Part shown: positions 48,612 through 56,822 of the stretch, piece after piece
Layout: each line of letters starts with the position of its first letter
Numbering within the stretch: position 1 is the stretch's first letter
Translations under genes and position numbers: made by a program
The notes under the pieces: model-generated
The model's database searches: none
What the model was told of the DNA's origin: nothing
What the model saw: the letters and a program-made list of their open reading frames with translations, nothing else
Origin: Isoptericola peretonis
Lineage (GTDB): Bacteria; Actinomycetota; Actinomycetes; Actinomycetales; Cellulomonadaceae
Direction: 5' to 3'
Length of the DNA: 64,000 nucleotides
Assembly (NCBI GenBank): GCA_023241745.1
Contig: JALQCY010000006.1
Span: 248,001 to 312,000 of the forward strand

Positions 48612-51326
48612 TCAGACGCGCTGCGCCCACGCCGCACCCCGGCGCCGCGCCAGGCGGTCGCCGGCGTGCCGCAGCACGTCGAGGGCGTCGTCCCCGGGCA
48701 CGCTCGTCCCGCTGCCCGCGGGGTGCTCGACCACCACGGACGGCCCGAGCACGCCCCGCAGCCGGCCCGCCCGACCGTGGGCCCCGGCGGCGTCCACGCC
48801 GTCGAGCAGCACGACGACGTCGCGCGGCGCCGCCCCGTGGGCGCAGTCCACCGCGTCCAGCTCGCCGAGCAGGCGCCGCAGCGCCAGGGCAGACGGCGGC
48901 GCCGCGAACCCGACCGCCAGCACCTGCCAGCCGTACGCCCGCACCCGCCGGGCCCGGCGGATCGCCCGCTCGAGGCGGTCGACGAACAGCTCGCGCGCCA
49001 CCAGCCCCGTCTCGGCGTCGACGAGGAGCCGCTCGCGCAGCTCGCTGCGGAACTGCGCGACGTCGGAGACCACGGCCATCGCCCCCACCATGCGGGCGGC
49101 CCGCCCGCCGGCGTCGTGGACGGTCACGGCGCGGCAGCGCACCACGACGTGGCCGCCGTCGGCGGTGCGCAGCCGGTGCTCCACGTCGAGCGGCTGGTGC
49201 GAGCCCGACAGCTGGGCGGCGACCGCGGACTGCACGCGCCGGGCGTCCTCGGGGTGCACGCGACCCAGCCACTCCTGCGGGTCGTCGCCCACGTGCGCCG
49301 GGTCGCACCCGACGATGCGGGCCCAGGCGTCCGAGTACCGCACGCGGCCCGCCTCGACGTCCCAGTCCCAGGTGCCGTCGTGGGAGGCGATGGAGACCAG
49401 CGCCGTGCGCTCGTGGCCGGCGGCGACCTCGAGCGCCAGCACCCGCTCCCGCTCGGCCGCGTCGGCCAGCTCGCGACGCTGGGCCTGCAGCGCGCTCAGC
49501 GTGTCCTCGGCGTCGAGGGCCACCGCGAGCATCGCCGCCCAGTGGTTGTACCGGGCGCGCGTGCTGGTGGCCCGCGTGTCGACGAGCCCGCTGATCAGCA
49601 GCACGCCGCGGTCCGAGCTGCCGAACCCCACGGGCACCACGACGGTCGGGGACGCCGGGTCGGTGAGCTCCGGCGGCGGGAACTCCTGCGGCGAGTACGT
49701 CGTCCCGACCAGCCGCTCGGCGCCGACCGTGCTGCCCCGCACGCCCACCACCTGCAGCAGCCGGCCCCCCGGCGCCCGCGGGTCCTCGGCCCAGAGCGCC
49801 ACGGCGGCCAGCCCGGCGTGCCCGCGGGGCAGCCAGTCGAGGCTGCGCAGCGCCGCGCCGTCGGCGCGCATCATCTCGAGGTCCACCTCGTACTGCTCGG
49901 CGAGCTCGCGCTCGAGGCGGCCCGCGCGCCCGAGGGTGCCGGCGACCGTGCCCCGGGCGAGCGCCACGACGACGTCGCGCACGGTCGCCTCGAGCGGGTG
50001 GGCGCGGACCGGGCCGGGTCCCCGCCGGCGGAGCGCGGCGGCGCACCGGGCCGCCTCGGCGTGCAGGGCGGGGATCAGCTGCTCGAGGGCGTCCGGCGCG
50101 GGACGCAGCGCGGCGGTCGCGTCGGCGAGCGCACGCAGCGCGGGCACGGGAGCGCGCAGCCCCCGGTCGGCGGCCGCCGCGAGCACCCGGCGCACGGCCG
50201 CGACCCACGCGTCGCGGCCATGCTCCCGGGCCAGCACCACGGGGGCGACGTCCTCGAGCCCGGGCCCGGCGTCGTCGCCCTCGTCGACCGGGGCCGTCCG
50301 GCCGCGGTCGCGGTCGGGGTGCCGGTCGCCGTCCCGGTCGTGGGCGTCGCCGGGCTCGCCGGGTGTCGCGGGACCCGGGGAGACGAGGCCCGCGGGCCCG
50401 CCCGTGACGACGACGTGCCCGCGCGCGCCCGCCTCGCAGCCGCAGGACTCGCGCAGCACCAGCGCCGACCGGCCGAGGCGGTGCTCCCCGGTGGCGTGCT
50501 CGCCGTGCGCCATCGCGAGGACCAGCCGCGCCGCCTGCTCCCCGACGGCGTCGTGCAGCAGGTCCACGCTGGACAGGCGGGGCCTGATCCGCGCCCCCAG
50601 GTCGGAGTGGTCGATGCCGACGACCGCCTGCGCCTCGGGGAGGCACAGCCCCTCCGCCCGCAGGCCGCGCATGAAGCCCACGGCGTTGCGGTCGGTGGCC
50701 GCCAGCGTGGCCGTCGTGACCAGGGCCCCGTCGTCGCGCTCGACGAGGCGGCGGGCCACCGCCTCGGCGCCCGCCTCCTGGTTGTCCCGGGTGCGGTACA
50801 GCCAGTCGGGGCTCGGCTCGATGCCGTGGGCGAGGAGCGCCTCCCGGTAGGCGTCGTACCGCTCGCGCGTGTCGGTCTGCTCCGTGCTGCCGAGGAAGCC
50901 GATCCGCCGGTGCCCGTGGCCGACGAGGTGGTCGACGGCGGCCCGCACCCCGCCGACGTTGTCGGGACCGAGGCGCGGGGCGGCGACGCCGTCGACCGGC
51001 CCGGCCCCGACCAGCACGAGCGGGGTACCCGCCTGGTCGATGCGCCGCAGCGCGGCGTCGTCCAGGGCCGTCGTGACGACGATGAGCCCGTCGAACCGGG
51101 ACGTGCCGACCACCGTGCGCCGCCGCGGCGTCGCGGGGAACTCCGCACGGTCCAGGTCGGCCGGATAGGTCTGCACCGCCACCACGCGGTGCCTGCCGGC
51201 ACGCAGCACCCGGGCGGCGCCCGCCAGCGCCCGGCCGAAGTAGTAGCCGCCCAGCACGGGGCTGACCACCCCGACCGTCATCGGACCCCGGGTGGGGATC
51301 CTCCCCTGCACCTCGGCCGTCGTCAT
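48612..51326 (-). CDS. Sensor protein with LacI-like ligand domain, PAS and degenerate GGDEF domain
   Basis: About 904 residues. Residues about 15-290 are a periplasmic-binding-protein-like domain of the LacI ligand type (VGVVSPVLGGYYFGRALAGAARVLRAG, FDGLIVVTTALDD, HLVGHGHRRIGFLGSTEQTDTRERYDAYREALLAHGI), but no DNA-binding domain precedes it. A long central region (about 340-590) is helical. A PAS-3 domain (SHDGTWDWDVEAGRVRYSDAWARIVGCDPAHVG) is near 650-770. A GGDEF-like domain follows (VDAETGLVARELFVDRLERAIRRARR) where GGDEF itself is replaced by RDVVVLLDGVD, so cyclase activity is unlikely. No secretion signal or membrane segment was seen. Start 51326 leaves room for a divergent promoter; longer frames do not. 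Confidence 0.75.
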   Translation of the reverse strand: MTTAEVQGRIPTRGPMTVGVVSPVLGGYYFGRALAGAARVLRAGRHRVVAVQTYPADLDRAEFPATPRRRTVVGTSRFDGLIVVTTALDDAALRRIDQAGTPLVLVGAGPVDGVAAPRLGPDNVGGVRAAVDHLVGHGHRRIGFLGSTEQTDTRERYDAYREALLAHGIEPSPDWLYRTRDNQEAGAEAVARRLVERDDGALVTTATLAATDRNAVGFMRGLRAEGLCLPEAQAVVGIDHSDLGARIRPRLSSVDLLHDAVGEQAARLVLAMAHGEHATGEHRLGRSALVLRESCGCEAGARGHVVVTGGPAGLVSPGPATPGEPGDAHDRDGDRHPDRDRGRTAPVDEGDDAGPGLEDVAPVVLAREHGRDAWVAAVRRVLAAAADRGLRAPVPALRALADATAALRPAPDALEQLIPALHAEAARCAAALRRRGPGPVRAHPLEATVRDVVVALARGTVAGTLGRAGRLERELAEQYEVDLEMMRADGAALRSLDWLPRGHAGLAAVALWAEDPRAPGGRLLQVVGVRGSTVGAERLVGTTYSPQEFPPPELTDPASPTVVVPVGFGSSDRGVLLISGLVDTRATSTRARYNHWAAMLAVALDAEDTLSALQAQRRELADAAERERVLALEVAAGHERTALVSIASHDGTWDWDVEAGRVRYSDAWARIVGCDPAHVGDDPQEWLGRVHPEDARRVQSAVAAQLSGSHQPLDVEHRLRTADGGHVVVRCRAVTVHDAGGRAARMVGAMAVVSDVAQFRSELRERLLVDAETGLVARELFVDRLERAIRRARRVRAYGWQVLAVGFAAPPSALALRRLLGELDAVDCAHGAAPRDVVVLLDGVDAAGAHGRAGRLRGVLGPSVVVEHPAGSGTSVPGDDALDVLRHAGDRLARRRGAAWAQRV

Positions 51327-51406
51327 CCGTACCACCGTCCTCGCCATCGAGTACCGCGCACGTTCCCGGGTGCATTCTGCCCCGGATCCGGGCACAGTGT
51401 GGGAGC

Positions 51407-52522
51407 GTGACCACGCCCAGCCGCACCGGGGCCGTCCCCGCCGTCGGCCCCCGACGCACGACCATCACCGACGTCGCGCGCGCCGCGGGCGTCTCCATCG
51501 CCGTCGTCTCGTACGCCCTCAACGGGCGCCCAGGGGTCTCCGACCGCACCCGACGGCACGTGCTGCGCACCGCGGCCGACCTGGGCTGGCGGCCCAGCGC
51601 CGCCGCCCGCTCCCTGCGCTCGGCGCCCAGCAGCGTCTCGGTCCAGGCCGTCGGCACCGCCACCGCGGGCCGCGCCGCCGCCGTCGCCCTCGGCATCCGC
51701 TCCGTCCTGCACGACGACGAGATCGCCCCGGCCACGGACGTCGTCGTGGACGTCGCCCCCGACCACGACGCCGCCGCCCGGGCCCTCGAGCACGCCTGGA
51801 CCGAGCGGCGGCACGCCGTCTTCGTCGTCCCCGGGCCGGCGCGCGACGACCCGCGCGTCCGGCTCGCCGCGCGCCACGGCGTGCCCCTCGTGACCCTGGC
51901 CCACCCGCGCCCGGACGACCCTCCCACGCAGACCACCGGCGCGGACGCCGGTTCGGGCTCGACGTCCGCGTGGTTCTCCGGGGACGCCGAGGGCCGCACC
52001 GCCGGCTACCTGCGCGAGCTCGGGCACTCGCGGGTCGCCGTGCTCGCCCGGGACGGTCTCGAGGACCCCGCGCGGGCGCTGCTCGACGCCCTCGCCGGCG
52101 GCGGCTCCACGGACGGCCGCGTCGTCGTGGACGAGGTCGACTACCGGACGCCCGAGGACGCGTCCGCCGGAGCCGCCCGGCTGCTGGCGACGGAGCACCG
52201 CCCCACCGCGGTGGTCGCGGACGGCGACGTCGCCCTCCTGGCCGTGCTCGAGGCCGCCAGGCAGCGCGACCTGGCCGTGCCCTGGGACCTGTCCGTGCTG
52301 GTGCTCGAGGACTCGCCGGCGTGCCGCCTCGTGCACCCGCCCGTGACGGCGGTGGCCCGCCCGTGGGCGGACCTCGGCGTCGCGGCCGCCGAGCTCGTGC
52401 GCCCGCACCTGCTCGGCGCCGGCCGGCCCGCGGAGCATCCGCACGAGGACCCGCCCGACCAGGCCCCCCGCGCCGCGGCCCGCCTGGTGATCCGCGGCTC
52501 CACCGCGCCTGCACCCGCCTAA
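51407..52522 (+). CDS. LacI family transcriptional regulator
   Basis: The 371-residue protein has an N-terminal LacI helix-turn-helix (TTITDVARAAGVSIAVVSYALNGRPGVSDRTRRHVLRTAADLGWRPSAAARSLRS) and a sugar-binding C-terminal domain (DGRVVVDEVDYRTPEDA, AVVADGDVALLAVLEAARQRDLAVPWDLSVLVLED). Residues 150-200 are Asp/Pro-rich. GTG at 51407 follows CAGTGT by 6 nt. It lies between GH48 and GH6, divergent from the LacI/PAS sensor. It is the best local candidate to bind the AAACGTTTCG sites and de-repress cellulases on sugar binding. Ligand unknown. Confidence 0.9.
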   Translation: MTTPSRTGAVPAVGPRRTTITDVARAAGVSIAVVSYALNGRPGVSDRTRRHVLRTAADLGWRPSAAARSLRSAPSSVSVQAVGTATAGRAAAVALGIRSVLHDDEIAPATDVVVDVAPDHDAAARALEHAWTERRHAVFVVPGPARDDPRVRLAARHGVPLVTLAHPRPDDPPTQTTGADAGSGSTSAWFSGDAEGRTAGYLRELGHSRVAVLARDGLEDPARALLDALAGGGSTDGRVVVDEVDYRTPEDASAGAARLLATEHRPTAVVADGDVALLAVLEAARQRDLAVPWDLSVLVLEDSPACRLVHPPVTAVARPWADLGVAAAELVRPHLLGAGRPAEHPHEDPPDQAPRAAARLVIRGSTAPAPA

Positions 52523-52530
52523 ACGTTTCG
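52521..52530. promoter_or_regulatory. LacI-type operator upstream of the GH6 gene
   Basis: AAACGTTTCG begins within the stop codon of the LacI gene and is 135 nt before the GH6 start. It shares AAACGTTTCG with the site upstream of GH48, the only two such sites I noticed in the window. Confidence 0.7.
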
Positions 52531-52664
52531 CGGACTGTCGGCCCCGGGCGGCCGTTGCCAGGTTGGTGCCGTCGGCGCCGACGGCCCGACGCCCGGGGGC
52601 CGCCCGGGGCGGGGCCCACCGCCACCGGCCGACGCCAGGGCTCCTGACCACCCTGGAGGATCCT

Positions 52665-54668
52665 GTGCGACCAGCCTGGACACGACGCGAGGGCGCGTCG
52701 TCCCCACGACGCGCTCGCGCCGCCGCCACCACCACCGCCGCCCTGGCCCTCGTGGCGGCACCGCTCGCGGCGGCGACCACCGCCGGCGCGGCCGAGCCGC
52801 GCGTCGACAACCCGTTCGCGGGCGCGACGCAGTACGTCAACGAGTACTGGTCCGCCAACGTCGAGGCGGCCGCGGGCCGGGCCGGCGGGGACCTGGGCGA
52901 CGCGATGCTCAGCATCGCGGACGAGCCGACGTCGGTCTGGATGGACCGCATCAGCGCCATCGAGGGCAACGCGGACGGCCCGGGCCTGCGGACCCACCTC
53001 GACGCCGCGCTCGCGCAGAAGCAGGGCGACACGCCGCTGGTGTTCAACCTGGTGATCTACGACCTGCCGGGCCGCGACTGCTACGCCCTCGCCTCGAACG
53101 GCGAGCTCCCGGCCACCGCGGAGGGGATGGAGCGGTACGAGACCGAGTACATCGACGCGATCGCCGCGATCCTCGACGACCCGGCGTACGAGGACCTGCG
53201 GATCGTCGCGACGATCGAGCCCGACTCGCTGCCGAACCTCGTGACGAACAGCAGCGAGCCGCTGTGCCAGACGGCGGCGCCGTACTACCGACAGGGCGTC
53301 GCCTATGCGCTCGACCGGCTGTACGACGTGGGCAACGTGTACAGCTACATCGACGCCGCGCACGCCGGCTGGCTCGGCTGGCCGAACAACGCGCAGCCCG
53401 CGGCCCAGCTCTTCGCGGACGTGGTGGGCAGCACCGAGGCCGGCTTCGACTCCGTGGCCGGCTTCGTGACCAACACGGCGAACTCGACCCCCCTGGTCGA
53501 GCCCTTCCTCCAGGACGAGAACTTCGGCAGCGGCGGCTTCGTGCGCCAGGCGGGGTTCTACGAGTGGAACCCGGACTTCGACGAGACGGACTGGACCGCC
53601 CACCTGTACGACCTGCTCGTCGCGGAGGGCTTCCCCTCCTCGATCGGCATGCTCATCGACACGTCCCGCAACGGCTGGGGCGGCCCCGACCGGCCCACCG
53701 CCGAGAGCACGTCGACCGACCTGAACACGTACGTGAACGAGTCCCGGGTGGACCGCCGCACCCACCGGGGCGCGTGGTGCAACCCGGCCGGCGCCGGCAT
53801 CGGCGAGCGCCCGCAGGTGTCGCCCGCCGGGTACCCGGAGTCCCACCTCGACGCGTTCGTGTGGGTCAAGCCCCCGGGCGAGTCCGACGGGTCGTCGGAG
53901 GAGATCCCGAACGACGAGGGCAAGCACTTCGACCGGATGTGCGACCCGACGTTCAACTCCCCGAAGCTCAGCGGCCTGCTCACGGGAGCGCTGCCCGACG
54001 CGCCCCTGTCCGGCAAGTGGTTCGAGGCCCAGTTCCGGATGCTGGTGACCAACGCCTACCCGGCGATCGGCGACGGCGGCACGAACCCCGACCCGGACGA
54101 CACGACCGCGCCGAGCGTGCCGCAGGACGTGGCGGCGTCGGCGGACGGCACGACGGTCGAGGTGACCTGGTCGCCGTCCACGGACGACACCCGGGTGACG
54201 GGGTACCAGGTGAGCCGTGACGGTGAGGACGTGGGGTCGGTGAGCGGCACGGTGACGTCGTTCACCGACGAGGGCCTGGCCGAGAACACCCGGTACTCGT
54301 ACACGGTGACGGCGCGTGACGCGGCGGGGAACGTCTCCGCGGCGTCGGCTCCGGCTCAGGTCACGACCGGTGAGGGTGGCGAGGAGCCGCCGGCCGGGGC
54401 GTGCACGGCCGTGTACTCGACCGCGAACTCGTGGTCGGGCGGCTACCAGGGGCAGATCCTGGTGACCGCGGGCGCCGACGGTGCCCCGGGCTGGGAGGTG
54501 ACCGCCCCGGCGGGGCTGTCCACCACGAACCTGTGGGGCGGCACGCTGTCCGGCGGGGTGATCACGGGCCAGTCGTGGAACGCGGACCTGGCCCCGGGCG
54601 CGACCGCCACGGTCGGGTTCGTGGCCGACGGCACCCCGCCCGCCGACGGCGAGCTCGCCTGCGGCTGA
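52665..54668 (+). CDS. GH6 cellulase with Fn3 and CBM2 modules
   Basis: The 667-residue secreted enzyme is a non-reducing-end cellobiohydrolase or endoglucanase by family. The signal region spans about 1-45 (AAATTTAALALVAAPLAAATTAGA). The GH6 domain (about 46-470) has YDLPGRDCYALASNGE and TIEPDSLPNLVTN, whose Asp residues are the catalytic acids, and the SGKWFEAQFRMLVTNAYP end. Fn3 (about 477-560) and CBM2 (about 566-667) follow. GTG at 52665 has GGAGG upstream. It has its own AAACGTTTCG site. The Fn3-CBM2 part duplicates that of GH48. Confidence 0.95.
   Translation: MRPAWTRREGASSPRRARAAATTTAALALVAAPLAAATTAGAAEPRVDNPFAGATQYVNEYWSANVEAAAGRAGGDLGDAMLSIADEPTSVWMDRISAIEGNADGPGLRTHLDAALAQKQGDTPLVFNLVIYDLPGRDCYALASNGELPATAEGMERYETEYIDAIAAILDDPAYEDLRIVATIEPDSLPNLVTNSSEPLCQTAAPYYRQGVAYALDRLYDVGNVYSYIDAAHAGWLGWPNNAQPAAQLFADVVGSTEAGFDSVAGFVTNTANSTPLVEPFLQDENFGSGGFVRQAGFYEWNPDFDETDWTAHLYDLLVAEGFPSSIGMLIDTSRNGWGGPDRPTAESTSTDLNTYVNESRVDRRTHRGAWCNPAGAGIGERPQVSPAGYPESHLDAFVWVKPPGESDGSSEEIPNDEGKHFDRMCDPTFNSPKLSGLLTGALPDAPLSGKWFEAQFRMLVTNAYPAIGDGGTNPDPDDTTAPSVPQDVAASADGTTVEVTWSPSTDDTRVTGYQVSRDGEDVGSVSGTVTSFTDEGLAENTRYSYTVTARDAAGNVSAASAPAQVTTGEGGEEPPAGACTAVYSTANSWSGGYQGQILVTAGADGAPGWEVTAPAGLSTTNLWGGTLSGGVITGQSWNADLAPGATATVGFVADGTPPADGELACG
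54093..54668 (+). repeat. Fn3-CBM2 duplication, copy 2 (in the GH6 gene)
   Basis: Partner of 45721-46296 in inverted orientation, 576 nt, no gap. The two copies lie about 7.8 kb apart and enclose the sensor and LacI genes plus both catalytic domains, so recombination between them would invert that segment and exchange catalytic modules. Confidence 0.95.
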
Positions 54669-54711
54669 CCGGCCGTCCTCGCCGTGCGGCGGCACCCGTA
54701 CGGCAAGTACC

Positions 54712-54747
54712 GAGGGCCGTGGTCGCGGCGACGCGACCACGGCCCTC
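54712..54747 (+). terminator. Intercistronic hairpin between GH6 and GH10
   Basis: Perfect 15-bp arms (54712-54726 and 54733-54747) enclose GGCGAC. It lies 43 nt after the GH6 stop and only 24 nt before the GH10 start. That leaves no space for a promoter after it, so it may be a partial terminator or an mRNA-stabilising stem in a GH6-GH10 operon. Confidence 0.65.
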
Positions 54748-54771
54748 ACCATCCCGACCGAGGAGTCCGTC

Positions 54772-56241
54772 ATGCACGACGCATCGACGCGTCAGCAGCC
54801 CGAAGTCGATGTCCGTCCCGCCCGTGCCCGGGGACGACGCAGCACCGTCGCGGGGGCGACCGCGCTCGCGGTCGCCGGCGCCACCGTGGCGGCCGCGGCG
54901 GCCCTGCTTCCCACGGCCCACGCGGCCGAGCCCGAGCCCTTGCGGGACGCCGCGGCCCGGCACGGCCGCACCGTCGGCGTCGCGCTCAGCCCTGGCCACC
55001 TGTCCCAGCCCGGCTATGCGGCGATCGCCGAGCGCGAGTTCTCCCTGGTCGTCGCGGAGAACGCCATGAAGTGGGACGCGACCGAGCCCTCGCGGGGACA
55101 GTTCTCCTGGTCGCAGGCCGACCAGGTGGCCGACTTCGCCACGCGGCACGACACCGAGCTCTACGGGCACACGCTCGTCTGGCACTCGCAGCTGCCGGGC
55201 TGGGTCGACGGGATCTCCGACCCCGCCGACCTGCGCGACGCCATGACCGACCACGTCGCCGCCGTCGCCGGCCGCTACGCCGGCCAGGTCGACGCGTGGG
55301 ACGTCGTCAACGAGATGTGGGACGAGGACGGCACGCGCCGCGACAGCGTGTTCCAGCGGGTGCTGGGCGACGGCTACATCGCCGAGGCGCTGCACGCCGC
55401 CCGCGCCGCCGACCCGCAGGCCGACCTCTGCCTCAACGACTACAACATCGAGGGGATCAACGCGAAGAGCAACGCGATGTACGACCTCGTGGCCGACCTC
55501 AAGGCCGACGGCGTGCCCGTCGACTGCGTCGGCCTCCAGGCGCACCTCATCGGCGGTCAGGTGCCGTCGACACTGCAGGCCAACCTCCAGCGGTTCGCCG
55601 ACCTGGGCGTGGACGTGCGTCTCACGGAGCTGGACATCCGGGTTCCCGTGCCGGCGTCTGCGGCCTCGCTCACCCAGCAGGCCGCCGACTACCGCGCCGT
55701 CACCGAGGCGTGCCTCGCCGTCGAGCGCTGCACCGGGATCACCGTGTGGGGCGTGGACGACGGACACTCCTGGGTGCCCGACGTCTTCCCCGGCCAGGGC
55801 GCCGCGCTGCTGTGGGACGCGTCGTACCAGCCCAAGCCCGCGTACACGGCCTTCGCCGCCGCATGGGGCGCAGACCCCGGCGACGGCGGACCCACCGACC
55901 CGCCGACCGACCCGCCCGCCGACGGCGACTGTGCCGTCACCTGGACGGCGAACGCCTGGGCCACCGGCTACACGGGCTCGGTGACGGTCACCAACACGTC
56001 GGGGGTCGCGTGGCCCTCCTGGACGCTCGAGGCCGAGCTGCCCGCCGGCCAGCGCCTGGACCAGGGCTGGTCGGCCGCCTGGAGCCAGTCGGGCCCCACG
56101 CTCTCGGCCGTCAACGCCGCCTGGAACGGGTCGGTGGCGGCGGGCGCGTCGGTGTCGGTCGGCTACAACGCGTCCCACACCGGCGACACCTCGGCGCCGG
56201 ACGCCGTCACCGTGAACGGGGCCGCCTGCGCGATCGGCTGA
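54772..56241 (+). CDS. GH10 endo-xylanase/exoglucanase with CBM2
   Basis: The 489-residue secreted enzyme has a signal region (about 1-52), a GH10 barrel (about 53-370) and a C-terminal CBM2 (about 390-489). The acid/base Glu is in DAWDVVNEMWDEDG and the nucleophile Glu in VRLTELDIRVP. A PTDPPTDPP linker joins the modules. The CBM2 (WTANAWATGYTGSVTVTNTS) differs clearly from the shared GH48/GH6 one, so it was acquired separately. ATG at 54772 has GACCGAGGAG upstream. The layout is that of Cex/XynA-type enzymes of Cellulomonas relatives. Confidence 0.95.
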   Translation: MHDASTRQQPEVDVRPARARGRRSTVAGATALAVAGATVAAAAALLPTAHAAEPEPLRDAAARHGRTVGVALSPGHLSQPGYAAIAEREFSLVVAENAMKWDATEPSRGQFSWSQADQVADFATRHDTELYGHTLVWHSQLPGWVDGISDPADLRDAMTDHVAAVAGRYAGQVDAWDVVNEMWDEDGTRRDSVFQRVLGDGYIAEALHAARAADPQADLCLNDYNIEGINAKSNAMYDLVADLKADGVPVDCVGLQAHLIGGQVPSTLQANLQRFADLGVDVRLTELDIRVPVPASAASLTQQAADYRAVTEACLAVERCTGITVWGVDDGHSWVPDVFPGQGAALLWDASYQPKPAYTAFAAAWGADPGDGGPTDPPTDPPADGDCAVTWTANAWATGYTGSVTVTNTSGVAWPSWTLEAELPAGQRLDQGWSAAWSQSGPTLSAVNAAWNGSVAAGASVSVGYNASHTGDTSAPDAVTVNGAACAIG

Positions 56242-56276
56242 GCGCCACCGCACGCCTGTTCGGCAAGGGTGGGGCG

Positions 56277-56789
56277 TCAGCCGCGACGGCGGAAGACCAC
56301 GGGCTCCTCGACGAACTCCTGCCAGACGGTGCGCTCGTCGTCGGCGATCCGGCGCGGGGCGCCCGTCCCGGCGTCGACGACGACGATCGTGGTGGCGGCC
56401 TTGACGTAGGCCCGGCCGCCGGAGGGCGGGCCGGAGCGCGGGAAACCGCCAGGGACGCCGTCGTGCACCTCGTAGCAGACCTCGAGGCTCGCACCGCCGA
56501 TCGCGCCGATCCACGTCTCCACCCGCACCGGGGTGCGGGAGAAGGCCAGGGGGCGCAGGTACTCGATCTGCTGCCCGGCGACCAGGGTGTGCGACGTCGC
56601 GCCGGGGCCGTTGTCGAGGACCGCCGTCGGCCACTCGTCGCCGTCCACGGCCTCGGGGTGGCGCCAGAACGCGGTGATGCGCGCGTCCTCCAGGAGGCGC
56701 AGCATCGCGACGTTGTTGACGTGCTGGTACGCGTCGAGGTCGGACCAGCGCAGGGGGACGGGGACGTGCAGACGGGTCATGGCTCGCAT
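56277..56789 (-). CDS. Hotdog-fold acyl-CoA thioesterase (4HBT)
   Basis: The 170-residue protein has the 4-hydroxybenzoyl-CoA thioesterase pattern VPVPLRWSDLDAYQHVNNVAMLRLLEDARITAFW with the conserved Asp, and a central sheet GQQIEYLRPLAFSRTPVRVETWIGAIGGASLEVCYEV. Substrate unknown. ATG at 56789 or 56780 is possible; neither has a clear ribosome site. It lies downstream of the GTPase pair on the other side of a 33-nt gap. Confidence 0.88.
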   Translation of the reverse strand: MRAMTRLHVPVPLRWSDLDAYQHVNNVAMLRLLEDARITAFWRHPEAVDGDEWPTAVLDNGPGATSHTLVAGQQIEYLRPLAFSRTPVRVETWIGAIGGASLEVCYEVHDGVPGGFPRSGPPSGGRAYVKAATTIVVVDAGTGAPRRIADDERTVWQEFVEEPVVFRRRG

Positions 56790-56822
56790 CGTCGCACGGC
56801 GACCGGCTGCCCCGGGAATCGA

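Noticed and set aside
44794..50850. Very long plus-strand open frame antisense to topoisomerase IB, GH48 and the sensor gene
   Set aside because: It is rich in Arg, Pro and Ala without domain patterns. High G+C content leaves long stop-free frames opposite true genes.
48463..51999. Extension of the GH48 frame upstream across the sensor and LacI region
   Set aside because: The frame stays open by composition only. The signal peptide, ribosome site and operator place the start at 48462.
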